Source: Stentor roeselii
Taxonomy: Eukaryota > Ciliophora > Heterotrichea > Heterotrichida > Stentoridae
DNA: 64,000 bases
NCBI GenBank assembly: GCA_006503475.1
Contig: RSEH01000202.1
Location: forward strand, 1-64,000
Direction: 5' to 3'
Position 1 is the stretch's first letter; the number at the start of each line of letters is the position of its first letter. Of this stretch, positions 18,517 through 27,221 are shown in pieces. The position numbers and the translations under genes are program-made. The notes beneath the pieces were generated by a model. The model saw only the letters and a list, made by a program, of their open reading frames with translations, was not told the DNA's origin and did not search any database.

Positions 18517-20226
18517 ATGGATCGAAGGTATCAGTATGATGAGTACAGCCAAGACTCGCTCAGGAATACCTCCTTCGAAGACAACCGACAAGAGAAACTA
18601 ATCATCACGATCGACATCGGCGATGGAAGACGAGACGAAATCATCGTCAAAGAATTCGACAACCCCCGAGCGCTAGCCGAAGCCTTTTGCCAGAAGCATC
18701 ATCTTAACCAGCTTGCTTGCAAGGCCCTGATAGACCAAATCGAGCAAAACGTTGAAACTCAAATCGAAGAGCAAAACAGTTTATATTCAATAAACAAAAG
18801 TTACGATTCCAAGGTAAAAAAAAGCAACTTCACTTCTGGAGTCAGTTCCTCCGGCTTCCTAAACGATTTCACTACTTTTTCAATAAAACAAACAACGCCG
18901 TCAATCGAAGAACGGTCTCCAATTTCTTCAGTCGCCAAAGCCCGGAAGCCAATCTCATCGCCGCTCAACAACGTGGGTCAAAAGCTGTACATGAAAGGAC
19001 TCAAGTTTATTGAAAACGTGCAAAAAAAGAAACTCGAGTTAAAAGTGCAACAAACTGAAAAAGAACTAAAAGAATCAACTTTTTCCCCAATCATCAACTC
19101 CAAGTCAACAAAAAGACCTGAAGTAGAAAACATTTTGATCAGTAAAGGAAAGGTCATTCAAGAAAACATTGAAAAAAAAAGAGGACTCAAACTTGCTGAG
19201 CAACTAAGCGAATGCACTTTTTCTCCAATGATTTCAAAAAAAGCTGAAAAAACCTCAAAAGAAAAACCTTCTCCTGATAGATTTGTGAAACTTTATGAAA
19301 ACGCGAAATCGATTCAAAACAAGATCCAGTTCATGAACTTTCAGCAGTAATTCCTAAAAAGACAGAAAATCGAATGTCCTTTCAAACCTGACATCCGCTT
19401 AACCCGCGCAAACAACTCGAAAATGACTGAAAAAAGAGAAAAAATCTCGCAATCACGAAAAGCTATTGAAGAATACCTGTCTTCGAAAACAAGCAAGAAA
19501 GACCCAAGCACAGGGCAAGACTTGTTCAAGCCAATCATCGGCCGTCCACCTAAAACAGTAAAAAAAAGTCAGAGAGAGCCTCAAGGACAGAAAATCGGCG
19601 AATATCTCTACTCGAAAAGGTCAAAAAGCTCTGAACCTAAAAGACCTTCTTCTAATACAAGCAAGTTGAGTCTTCAACAAAGCGAAAAAATTTTAACTCG
19701 CATCAAAGAACTAAGATTTAAACAAATTTTTGAAGACCTTAAACCGAATGAACATGAAAGAATCACTCCTGAAGGGGTAAAAAAAGCTAACTTGTCACCA
19801 AGAACTTACAAGATTTTAAATCCTTTGCTTCAGGAAATGGAAAGTTTGAATGAAAAACTTAATTTTTCAGAGTTTTGTGAAAGTATGGAATGCTTTTTTA
19901 AAAGTTTGAGACCTGATGAACGAAGTGTCTTGCTTAAAACTGCGAAGACCAAAGTCACTGATGAGGTTCCTGAATTTAAACCGAAAATCAATGAAAACTC
20001 GTTTTATAGGCCAAAGTCTGTTGAAAATTTGTATGAAAGAAATCTTAAAAAACAACAGTGGGTTAGGGAAAAGTGTGAGTTGCAGAAGAAGGTTAAGGAA
20101 GATAGTGAACTTATTGAGTGTACCTTCAAACCTAAAATTTTAAGATATTCGAATGAAGTTGATGATAGTGATGACATGACAGCGTTTTCGGCTTTTAAGC
20201 CTCTTAGTGAGAGTTATTATTATTAA
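18517..20226 (+). CDS. FxPxI-motif repeat protein, 564 aa, one 15-nt intron
   Basis: Two frames join when the 15-nt intron 19347-19361 is removed, giving 564 residues. Residues 26-75 form a compact domain (LIITIDIGDGRRDEIIVKEF then LAxxFCxKHxL), a beta-rich, ubiquitin-like pattern met in several protist cytoskeletal proteins. After it come at least six copies of a short motif, Glu-x-x-x-Cys/Ser-Thr-Phe-x-Pro-x-Ile: STFSPII (~188), CTFSPMI (~234), CPFKPDI (~283), LFKPII (~330), EFKPKI and CTFKPKI near the end. Each sits after a lysine-rich helix. Repeats like this are common in ciliate and flagellate proteins bound to microtubules, so a ciliary or cortical role is inferred. No enzyme motif. 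The gene starts 9 bases after purB. Confidence 0.75.
19347..19361 (+). other. 15-nt intron
   Basis: GTAATTCCTAAAAAG. It contains the in-frame TAA that would stop the protein; removal gives Gln-Gln-Gln-Lys and a continuous frame. A at position 10. Confidence 0.9.
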
Positions 20227-20340
20227 TAGAATGTTTAACTTAATTGACAAAGAATAAAGTTTTAGTCCTTTATTCATCGTATTATTTCTTATATTTACTA
20301 GAATGTTTTTTATTCTATAATTTCGCTCTTAATTTATTAA

Positions 20341-21609
20341 CTAAGGATTTTTTGGTTGTTGAGGTAGATTATAGAGTTGGCCAGTCGATTCAGGCGAAGT
20401 TTTCAAAAGAGGTGGAGCATTCAAAGGAACTCCTTCTAAAGGTGTAGGCGGTTTAAAAGACGGTGCTGATATAAGTGAAGGAGGAACTATCGGGGGTCCA
20501 GCTAGTTTAGGTGGCGGATGAATCCCTGTCGGCAGGTTTGGAGGTCCAGGGGCGAGTAATTTTGAAGGCCCATATGGTGCTAGTTGATTATTTGGAAAGC
20601 CAGGTGGCTTTACAAAACCAGATGGAGGATTATTGATAATAGGAGGCTTGATTAAACCAGGAGGAACACCTGATAGAGACGGTGGATGAATCAAAGGAGG
20701 TGGTGCTTGAGGTCCATCAGGATTCTTTATAATTGGCTGGGGAACTTGATATTTTGCTGCGATTCCTGGAGGTTTTTCTAAAAATTCTGGAGGTAGAGGG
20801 ACAACTCCTGGAGGTTTTAATGGAAGTCCTGTCCCTGGAAGTCCTGTACCTGGAAGTCCTGTACCTGGAACTCCTATACCTGGAATTCCTGGAGGTTTTA
20901 CTTGAACTCCTGGAGGTTTTACTGAAACTCCTGGAGGTATACCTTGAACTCCTGGAGGTTTTACTGATACTCCTGGAGGTATACCTTGAACTCCTGGAGG
21001 TTTTACTGAAACTATTGTAACTGGAACTCCTGGAGGTGGTAGGACAGCTCCTGGAGGTTTTACTGGATTTCCTGGACCTGGAACTCCTGGAGGTTTGGCT
21101 GGAATCGGTAAAATTTTCGGTTGAACATTTGGAGGTTTTGGTGGAACATCTTCATTAAGACGAGGAGGATCATATTTCGGAAGTACATATATTGGACCAT
21201 TTTTGTAATCAGATATGCAGTTGTTAATTTCGTGTTTTAGTTCTTTAATTGCATCTTTAAAAAATTCAGTAATATTTTGCTGTATTTGTTTAATATGATT
21301 TTCACTGAATAGTTCTGATTCGAATGCATGGAAAGTATCAGGAAAAGACTTCAAAATTTTTAAAAGATTTTCGTGTTCTTTTCTTGTGTGCTCTGTAACA
21401 GACTCGACAAATTTATAAGCAAAACGTTTTATGTCTTCTACTGTCAATCCATCTGATTTCTCCGAAAGTGAACAAATATCAAAAAATGGGATAATAAAAT
21501 GATCCTTCTCTTTGAAGTGCTTGTTTCGATGAACTTTGCAGTAACAAATGTTTGTACTGCAGTCTTTGCAAAAATACTTCCCAGGGTCTTCACATTCGCA
21601 ACAATCCAT
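20341..21609 (-). CDS. B-box zinc finger protein with proline-glycine repeat tail
   Basis: 422 residues from ATG 21609. Residues 3-37 form a B-box-type zinc finger: Cys3-x2-Cys6-x7-Cys14-x2-Cys17-x4-Cys22, then His27, His31 and His37. A helical region follows to about 135, like the coiled coil next to B-boxes in TRIM proteins, though no RING is present. From about 145 to the end the protein is proline/glycine-rich, with KPPGV, GIPPGV and PGTGLPGTGLP repeated many times. The DNA under these repeats is a minisatellite. The tail is likely disordered and could bind SH3, WW or profilin-like partners. Function unknown; the N-terminal finger makes a protein-binding adaptor likely. It lies tail to tail with the FxP gene, 114 bases apart. 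Confidence 0.8.
   Translation of the reverse strand: MDCCECEDPGKYFCKDCSTNICYCKVHRNKHFKEKDHFIIPFFDICSLSEKSDGLTVEDIKRFAYKFVESVTEHTRKEHENLLKILKSFPDTFHAFESELFSENHIKQIQQNITEFFKDAIKELKHEINNCISDYKNGPIYVLPKYDPPRLNEDVPPKPPNVQPKILPIPAKPPGVPGPGNPVKPPGAVLPPPGVPVTIVSVKPPGVQGIPPGVSVKPPGVQGIPPGVSVKPPGVQVKPPGIPGIGVPGTGLPGTGLPGTGLPLKPPGVVPLPPEFLEKPPGIAAKYQVPQPIIKNPDGPQAPPPLIHPPSLSGVPPGLIKPPIINNPPSGFVKPPGFPNNQLAPYGPSKLLAPGPPNLPTGIHPPPKLAGPPIVPPSLISAPSFKPPTPLEGVPLNAPPLLKTSPESTGQLYNLPQQPKNP
20800..21085 (-). repeat. Minisatellite coding PPGV/PGTGLP repeats
   Basis: Short direct repeats built on CTCCTGGAGGTTTTACT and CCTGGAAGTCCTGTA units inside the B-box gene. Units differ by single bases and run in frame, adding Lys-Pro-Pro-Gly-Val or Pro-Gly-Thr-Gly-Leu blocks. 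Copy number is probably variable between strains. Confidence 0.8.
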
Positions 21610-21911
21610 ATTATTAATTATAAGACCTTATCCTCAGTAGAAGAGCAAATGTAGACAATATTTTAAATAATATGAATAAAAGTGTTTCAAAGTTTTGGTT
21701 ATTCGGTTAAATGATAAGCAATTCTTATCACATTATTCGCATCAATAGTTTAAATCCTAAAAATAAAACACAATTATTTTTAATTCTTGCATCATTATTT
21801 CTTCTCTTAAAGCCTTTGATTATATTATGTTTAAACTATTCAAGTATACTATTTAATTAACTAAACTAAAAAATCTCAGTTCAAGTAAGTTTATTCCTAT
21901 TTCATAATCAA
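21610..21911. other. Divergent intergenic region
   Basis: About 300 AT-rich bases between two start codons (minus 21609, plus 21912). It must hold both promoters. No further feature seen. Confidence 0.5.
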
Positions 21912-23059
21912 ATGGAAGAAGAAATCCTGAAAATGATTTGTCCAGTTCCTTTCACAATCATGGACATAAAAATCTCTATAGAAGAAACTCTAAGCCTAAT
22001 TCGTAATTCCTTAAGTGTAAAATTAATTAGCTTGACTGTTACATTCAAGCCCTGTCAAGTCAATTTTTCCTAAAATGCCCTAAAAGACAACTAGTACCAA
22101 TCCAAGATCTATTCAAAGTGCTAGACAGTCAAGAGTTCTGGAGCGAGATCCGCCCAGTAAAATCCAATCAGCTCGTAAACGGTTACAACACCCTGACCAA
22201 CATAAACCTAATCAAGTCCTCAGTTTTCCTCGTAAACAGTAAAAAATCTTCCTCAACCTTAATAGAAACCTTTTTGCTATCCTTCCGAATGGCAGACCCA
22301 AAGCAAAAATCAAGAATTCCTTTAGAAGTCGATTTTTTGTTTAACACTTTCACAGTATGTAATCGTTTTTTTCCCAGAAGACTCATCAAGCTCTGGATAG
22401 AAAGAAACTCTTGGGCTTTGTCATCTAATTTAAACATTGAGCCTCATGAGTTCTTGTTTCTCGCTTGCAACACCTTTGACAGGACCAAACTCATGACACG
22501 ACATATGCCGCGACTTGATTTAAGTCCAGATGAAAAGAAAGACGGTCTTTTTCGAATAAAGGAAAATTTGATGATTCTTGACCCAGATGAAAGACTTGAC
22601 AGAATCATTGGAAATTCTCATGTTGTTGTCAAGTTCGACTTCGAAAACCCTAATCGCAGTTCTTCAGCCTTCGGAGAAAAACACGTTGTGAAGAAAACTC
22701 CGAAGAAAACGATTGACAAGATCATTGAAAGAACTTTAAGCAAAAAGAAAATTCCTCCCAATCCTTATCGGAAAGTTTTAATGGATCGCCCTGCTACTCG
22801 ATGTATTTCTAGGTCCAGGCTGAGCATGAAGAACATCATGGACCCTTCTAGTCGTCCTGCTTCGGTGCAGAAAAGTGAGAAAAAGTCGATTGATCTTAGT
22901 AAACTAGAGCAAAATAACTCGGCTTTAACTGGAAATAGTCTTTGTCATGTTTCGAGTTTTCGAGAAGTGATTATCACGAGTTTCAGAATGCCGAAGAAAA
23001 TGAATCGTAATCCTTCTTATATTGTGAAGAGCAAGCTTGATATTAAAATAATTAAATAA
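21912..23059 (+). CDS. Hypothetical basic protein, about 377 aa, one tiny intron
   Basis: Unrecognised. The long frame from 22118 extends upstream if GTAAAATTAATTAG (22017-22030, 14 nt) is spliced: the text MEEEILKMICPVPFTIMDI up to RNSLS then runs on as LDCYIQALSSQFFLKCPKRQLVPIQDLF, a smooth helical sequence. The middle (to about 200) is mixed alpha/beta without a known domain. The last 120 residues are basic and serine-rich (KKTPKKTIDKIIERTLSKKK), likely disordered. If the short intron is wrong, the protein begins at 22118 with 313 residues. It lies tail to tail with the EF-hand gene, 37 bases apart. Confidence 0.6.
22017..22030 (+). other. Putative 14-nt intron
   Basis: GTAAAATTAATTAG. 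Needed to join the ATG at 21912 to the long frame downstream. One base shorter than the other introns, so less certain. Confidence 0.5.
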
Positions 23060-23096
23060 ATGATGACCTTTATATCTTAATTAATAATTATTTAGA

Positions 23097-23852
23097 CTAA
23101 GGGGCGAAGTAGAGAGTCAGCTTTTGGTGAAAGTCTGTCATGAAAAGACTTTCTTGGAATTCTTTCTTGGTCAGGGTGTTAAGCCCTTCTTTTCCGTTTT
23201 CATTAAAAATGTAATTGATAACTTCTGCAATTTCTTCAGGTTTCATATTTCCAGAAGTCAGAGTCTTTAGACTAGCAGAGATATCTTCTATACTAAGCAA
23301 ATCATCCCCGTCAATATCAAAAAGTCTGAAAAGAACTGCTTATTTTTTACAATTGACTTTAGAATCATTTGTCGCTCTAGGGCTGAAAACAGCTAAATAC
23401 TGGCAAAACAATGAAAAGTCAATATACGGAATCAAGTCGATTTCTTTTAATTCTTCAGGTTCCTGTCCAACTTTGCTAGAACTATGAACAATATTAGGGT
23501 CAACAGTTAGTTTCTCTAAAGACTCATCTAAGTTCTTTCCTGGAGCGAGATTTCTGATAAACTCTTCACTTTTCATCGGAATCGCGACTTGTAAGCGAGG
23601 CCGAAAAGGGTTGTACTTCAATTCAGCCATGGACAAAAACTCATGGTTATTCAAATTTCCTCGTTTTTCCACATCAAGTTCAACAAACCTGCGAAATAAT
23701 CCAATCAACTCACTTGCCTGATCTGCTTATCGAATACAAGAAGACTTCATCATGATATCATAAATCTGCTCAGTTGTTAACGTGTCATTGCTCAATGTAA
23801 TCAACTCTATCACAAGATCTTCTTCATGGTTTGGTTTCAGCAAATTTCCCAT
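23097..23852 (-). CDS. EF-hand protein, calcineurin-B/recoverin-like, 241 aa, two 15-nt introns
   Basis: Three exons from ATG 23852. Removing introns 23723-23737 and 23336-23350 gives one frame of 241 residues that ends at 23097. The head is MGNLLKP, a good N-myristoylation site as in calcineurin B and related sensors. The middle has helix-loop-helix text without a clear calcium loop. One clean EF-hand loop, DIDGDDLLSIED, lies right after the second intron, followed by a degenerate hand (NENGKEGLNTLTKKEF). A membrane-tethered calcium sensor or a regulatory subunit of a phosphatase is likely; the partner is unknown. Only 12 bases separate its ATG from the stop of the PABP gene on the same strand. 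Confidence 0.75.
23336..23350 (-). other. 15-nt intron
   Basis: GTAAAAAATAAGCAG on the minus strand. Removes an in-frame TAA and joins VNF to LFRLFDIDGDD, the EF-hand. A at position 10. Confidence 0.9.
23723..23737 (-). other. 15-nt intron
   Basis: GTATTCGATAAGCAG on the minus strand. Removes an in-frame TAA and joins MMKSSY to QASELIGLFRRF. A at position 10. Confidence 0.9.
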
Positions 23853-23864
23853 TTCTTCTAACTA

Positions 23865-25463
23865 TTAACTATTTATTGGAGGAAGTTTACTCAAAGCTTC
23901 ACTGTTTCCTGACCATGCTCTTCTTAGCACTTCCACAGCTTCTTTTATTTTAACAAAAAGACTTTGGTCGTTGTTTATGAGAGTCATCACGTCTCGCTGG
24001 TCCATTTCTAACAACATTCCTGTTATTTTTCCTGCGATTTCTTGGTTGCTCATTCGGACTACTTTAGGGTAGAGTTGCTCACCTAGCTCTCTTCTTCGGT
24101 CTACTGAGTCTCCTGCTGGGACTTGGTTTATCACTCTTGGGGCTTGGGGTTGCACTACTGGATTACCAATCCTTCCTCGTGACCGAGGGAACATCTGAGG
24201 CATTCCAGGCATTCCAGGCATAGGCATTCCGGGCATAGGCATTCCAGGCATAGACTTTCCCATCATGGGCATGATAGGCATGGCCCTAGAAGGCATGCCC
24301 CTTGGTGGCATTTGTCCAAACTTGAGTGATTTGGCAGCCTTGGAGCTAATACTTATTTTTTTTAAAGTTTCCCTTGGTTTCCACCTAGCAACATACAACT
24401 TTTTCCCTTCAATAAGTTTTTTCTGTAGTTCCTGAAGCGCATTATTAGCAGAAGCTTCATTATCAAACAAGACATAAGCAGTTTCCTTAGAAATAGGTTC
24501 CTTAGTGCAGTTGCCATCAGCGTCATACTTGATATTCTCCATCTTGCAGATCTTCAAAGACTTGACCTGTCCATAAGCTTTGCAGATATCAAGAAGACGG
24601 CTCTCATCAATTGACTTGTCGAGGTTTCTTATATACAGATTTTTTCGTTTCCACTCCTCGACTTGCATTGAATACTGTTCACGAAGCATCTTTTTTCTGT
24701 GGATCTTGCTCATATGTGGCGTCACGTACCAAATGAAGTCGCCTTCCACTTCGCCATTTCGACTGTCGCAAGCCAGCTTCGCTTCTAAAGGACTACTGAA
24801 GCAGACAAAGCCGAAAGCTCGCCCGTTGTACTCCATCTTTCCCACACTGATCACTTGGCCGTATTGAGAGAAAATGTTTTTTAAGTCATTTTCAGTCAGG
24901 GTGTTAGGGAAACCTCGTATGTAAAGGTTCGTGTTGGGAGAGTTCGTGATTCTTGAGCTTAAGGGTAAAAAGTACTGGACTGTCAATTCTTTGCCTTGCC
25001 AGACTTTGCCGTTCATTTGGGAAATCGCGTTTTCTGAAGAGTCTTTGGATTCGTATTGCACGAAGCCATAGCCAAGTGATTTTCCGGTTTCATCAAAACA
25101 AAGTTTGCAGCTCAGAACAGTTCCATATCTTCCGAACATTTCTCCCAGCTCTCTTGGGCCTATGTTGTCTGGAATGTTTTTGACATAAATATTCGCTGTG
25201 TTGCTCGTGTCAAAGATCCGTGAAATGTGTACTCGCTTTCCTCGGAAGTCCACTCCGTTCAGCTCTTTTTGGACTGCCAGAGCGATCACTGGGTCTTTGA
25301 AAGCAACAAAAGCGTAGGACGACTCACCGATTCCTCTCAGTTTTATATATGAGATATCACCATAGGGCTTTAGGAGTGCGTACAAGTCAGCTTCCTTGAC
25401 CGAGCGGTCTAGTTGCCCGACATGGAGTTGTGCAGGAATTTTGGCCACTTGTTTTGGCTGCAT
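23865..25463 (-). CDS. PABP: Poly(A)-binding protein
   Basis: 532 residues with the full PABPC layout. Four RRMs lie at about 11-88, 98-175, 185-258 and 272-365, with RNP1/RNP2 text such as LHVGQLD, SYAFVAFKD, IYVKNIPD, LGYGFVQYE, LYIRGFPN, AFGFVCFSS and LYIRNLDK. A methionine/proline-rich linker (PGMPMPGMPMPGMPG) follows, then the MLLE (PABC) domain from about 455 with GEQLYPKV and KITGMLLEMD. It binds mRNA poly(A) tails in the cytoplasm and links them to translation initiation and deadenylation factors through MLLE. RRM4 is longer than usual. The start is ATG 25463, preceded at once by TATAA on the minus strand. The RBM39-like gene ends 31 bases upstream on the same strand. Confidence 0.95.
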   Translation of the reverse strand: MQPKQVAKIPAQLHVGQLDRSVKEADLYALLKPYGDISYIKLRGIGESSYAFVAFKDPVIALAVQKELNGVDFRGKRVHISRIFDTSNTANIYVKNIPDNIGPRELGEMFGRYGTVLSCKLCFDETGKSLGYGFVQYESKDSSENAISQMNGKVWQGKELTVQYFLPLSSRITNSPNTNLYIRGFPNTLTENDLKNIFSQYGQVISVGKMEYNGRAFGFVCFSSPLEAKLACDSRNGEVEGDFIWYVTPHMSKIHRKKMLREQYSMQVEEWKRKNLYIRNLDKSIDESRLLDICKAYGQVKSLKICKMENIKYDADGNCTKEPISKETAYVLFDNEASANNALQELQKKLIEGKKLYVARWKPRETLKKISISSKAAKSLKFGQMPPRGMPSRAMPIMPMMGKSMPGMPMPGMPMPGMPGMPQMFPRSRGRIGNPVVQPQAPRVINQVPAGDSVDRRRELGEQLYPKVVRMSNQEIAGKITGMLLEMDQRDVMTLINNDQSLFVKIKEAVEVLRRAWSGNSEALSKLPPINS

Positions 25464-25468
25464 TTATA
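25461..25468 (-). promoter_or_regulatory. TATAA directly before ATG
   Basis: On the minus strand GTTATAA runs straight into the ATG of the PABP gene, the same arrangement as at 16375, 17095 and 27214. Confidence 0.45.
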
Positions 25469-25494
25469 ACCATGTTTGACAGATTATTACAATT

Positions 25495-26241
25495 CTAATT
25501 ATTCTTTCCGTCCGCAATTCCAACTTTGACCCTTCTGCCCTTAACCCTCATGCCATCCATTTTGCTGACAGCTTCCTTCGCATCTCGATTATTTTTATAC
25601 TCGACATATCCGATTCCCTTAACAATTTTGATTTCTTCAATCTCTCCAAAAGGTGAAAAGAGTTGTCTTAACTCTTTATTCCCAATAGACTCCAGTTCAT
25701 CCTTCAGCGAAGAAATAAAAATTTTATTCCTTGAGTCTTTCGGAGTGACCAGTTGTTGTTCAGCAGCTTTTGCCAACTTCGTCGCTGCCGCCGCTCGATT
25801 CTTTTCCGCTTGCGAAGGCTGAACGCTTATCGCCTGGCCGTTGATCATCTGGCCTGAAAGCGTCATGCTTTTGAGTACCGAGTCTGGAGTGTAGAACTCG
25901 ACGTAAGCCACTCCTTTGCTCTTCCCGGTTCTTGTGTCGCGGATGATCTTCACGTCGCGCACTTTTCCTACACCTGCTGTCGAAAAAAACTTGTAAACGT
26001 CGTATTCTGTTGCTTTTATGTGAAGACGCACTACTAGGACCGTGCAGTCATCGCGTTGGGCTTCTTCGGCTTGACGCTTTGCAGCTTCTAAACGCTTTTC
26101 TAGATCATCTACCTCGATTGCTCGTGGGGATAACTTTTTTAATTGCATTGGGGAACGGGAACGCTTTTTTTGCTTTTGGGATATGAAGTCCTCGAATTCT
26201 TCGATGTCCATGTCGTCGAGATTGGGAAAGTTTAGGTCCAT
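25495..26241 (-). CDS. RBM39/CAPER-like splicing factor, two RRMs
   Basis: 248 residues. An acidic head and a short RSRSP element (about 27-31) are followed by a helical stretch, then two RRMs at about 65-140 and 170-243. The linker reads VQPSQAEKNRAAA, which is close to the hallmark linker between RRM1 and RRM2 of RBM39 (U2AF65-related splicing factor), and RRM1 carries GKVRDVKIIRD and SKGVAYVEF. RRM2 has KIFISSL and IGYVEYKN. Likely nuclear, acting in pre-mRNA splicing, here on 15-nt introns. Unlike animal RBM39 it has no third, UHM-type RRM and only a token RS region. It is head to head with the gene at 26379. Confidence 0.8.
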   Translation of the reverse strand: MDLNFPNLDDMDIEEFEDFISQKQKKRSRSPMQLKKLSPRAIEVDDLEKRLEAAKRQAEEAQRDDCTVLVVRLHIKATEYDVYKFFSTAGVGKVRDVKIIRDTRTGKSKGVAYVEFYTPDSVLKSMTLSGQMINGQAISVQPSQAEKNRAAAATKLAKAAEQQLVTPKDSRNKIFISSLKDELESIGNKELRQLFSPFGEIEEIKIVKGIGYVEYKNNRDAKEAVSKMDGMRVKGRRVKVGIADGKNN

Positions 26242-26378
26242 TTTATTAGGATGCTTGAGTTTAGGTGGATGAGGGGTTATGGTGGCAATTAGGAAAATAG
26301 GTCATCCATACACCCTGAGAATTATAAAATCTTTCAAACCTCTCCAACAGCCATTCACTAATCTTACACTTATAACTA

Positions 26379-27188
26379 ATGGGATTTTCAGTGAAACAGT
26401 ATCCCCTGGACCTCTTACTTAACTCAAGTCCAGAAATCAAAAGATTATCAATTTTAACATACCGTCCCGAGTCAGTTATCCCAAACAGCAGGCATCCAAA
26501 GTTATCCATTCTGCATACTCAGCCTCAAACCCTATCAATGCGTTCTCCAAGACTGCCCATGACCCACGAACCCTCAAGCAGGTCTCCAAAGCCTTACATC
26601 GCCTTCACCACTCCTCCAAAAAAATCAAATAAAGACCTTGCATTAGAAGCATCTTCAGAAGCTAAGCTAGAAAAATTCCATCAAGACATGAACCGAAGTA
26701 GACTCGAAGACCTGAAGTTTAAAAAAATCATGAATTGCGAAGTGCAGAGATGGGCTTCGAACAAGACTTTCTTAAAAGAAGAAAAAATTTATAAACAAAA
26801 TTTAGGAAAAGTTCAAAGAAAATCAACTCCTGATGAACGGCAGGACTTTCACAGCGATGAGGAAGATTTTTTATATAGTTTTACTAACCGAGCTGGAAAA
26901 GTAAGAAAAAGAAAGAACAAGTTGATAAAAGTTTCAAGAAGACCTGACTACTCTGCAGCTTCTGGGTACATCTCAATGCAACATCACTCACCTTTCGCTG
27001 TATATGAAGTGAAAAGAAAGGAAAATCCAAAGGAAAACCTGAAAGAATCTCTTCAAATCAAAGCAGCTCTATCATCAAAAGGTCTTGCAGTAAGTTTCAA
27101 CCAAATTTCCAGGAATCTCTGTGAATTAAGTTATCATGACTTTCCACAAGGAGGAGAGTCATTGTTAAAGTATGAGAGAAGTAAGTAA
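26379..27188 (+). CDS. Hypothetical basic protein, 269 aa
   Basis: Unrecognised. From the first ATG the protein is 269 residues, rich in Ser, Pro, Lys and Arg at the N-terminus (SPRLPMTHEPSSRSPKP). A charged helical part follows (about 85-145, SEAKLEKFHQDMNRSRLEDLKFKKIM), then an acidic patch (HSDEEDF). A later start at codon 54 (MRSPRLPM) is possible. No domain, signal peptide or membrane helix. The layout suits a small cytoskeletal or ciliary accessory protein, but that is not demonstrated. It ends 30 bases before TSG101 on the same strand. Confidence 0.6.
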   Translation: MGFSVKQYPLDLLLNSSPEIKRLSILTYRPESVIPNSRHPKLSILHTQPQTLSMRSPRLPMTHEPSSRSPKPYIAFTTPPKKSNKDLALEASSEAKLEKFHQDMNRSRLEDLKFKKIMNCEVQRWASNKTFLKEEKIYKQNLGKVQRKSTPDERQDFHSDEEDFLYSFTNRAGKVRKRKNKLIKVSRRPDYSAASGYISMQHHSPFAVYEVKRKENPKENLKESLQIKAALSSKGLAVSFNQISRNLCELSYHDFPQGGESLLKYERSK

Positions 27189-27213
27189 AATCTTATGATA
27201 TCCAAATACATCC

Positions 27214-27221
27214 TATAAATG
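27214..27221 (+). promoter_or_regulatory. TATAA directly before ATG
   Basis: TATAA then ATG of the TSG101 gene. One of four clear cases in the window. Confidence 0.45.

Noticed and set aside
18505-18519. purB and the FxP gene lie in the same frame and might be one protein
   Set aside because: Two stops (TAG at 18505-18507 and TAA at 18514-18516) lie between them, no 15-nt GT...AG covers both, and purB is complete at its normal length.
20733-21020. Plus-strand Leu/Glu-rich frame
   Set aside because: Antisense of the PPGV minisatellite; the minus-strand B-box protein is the real gene.
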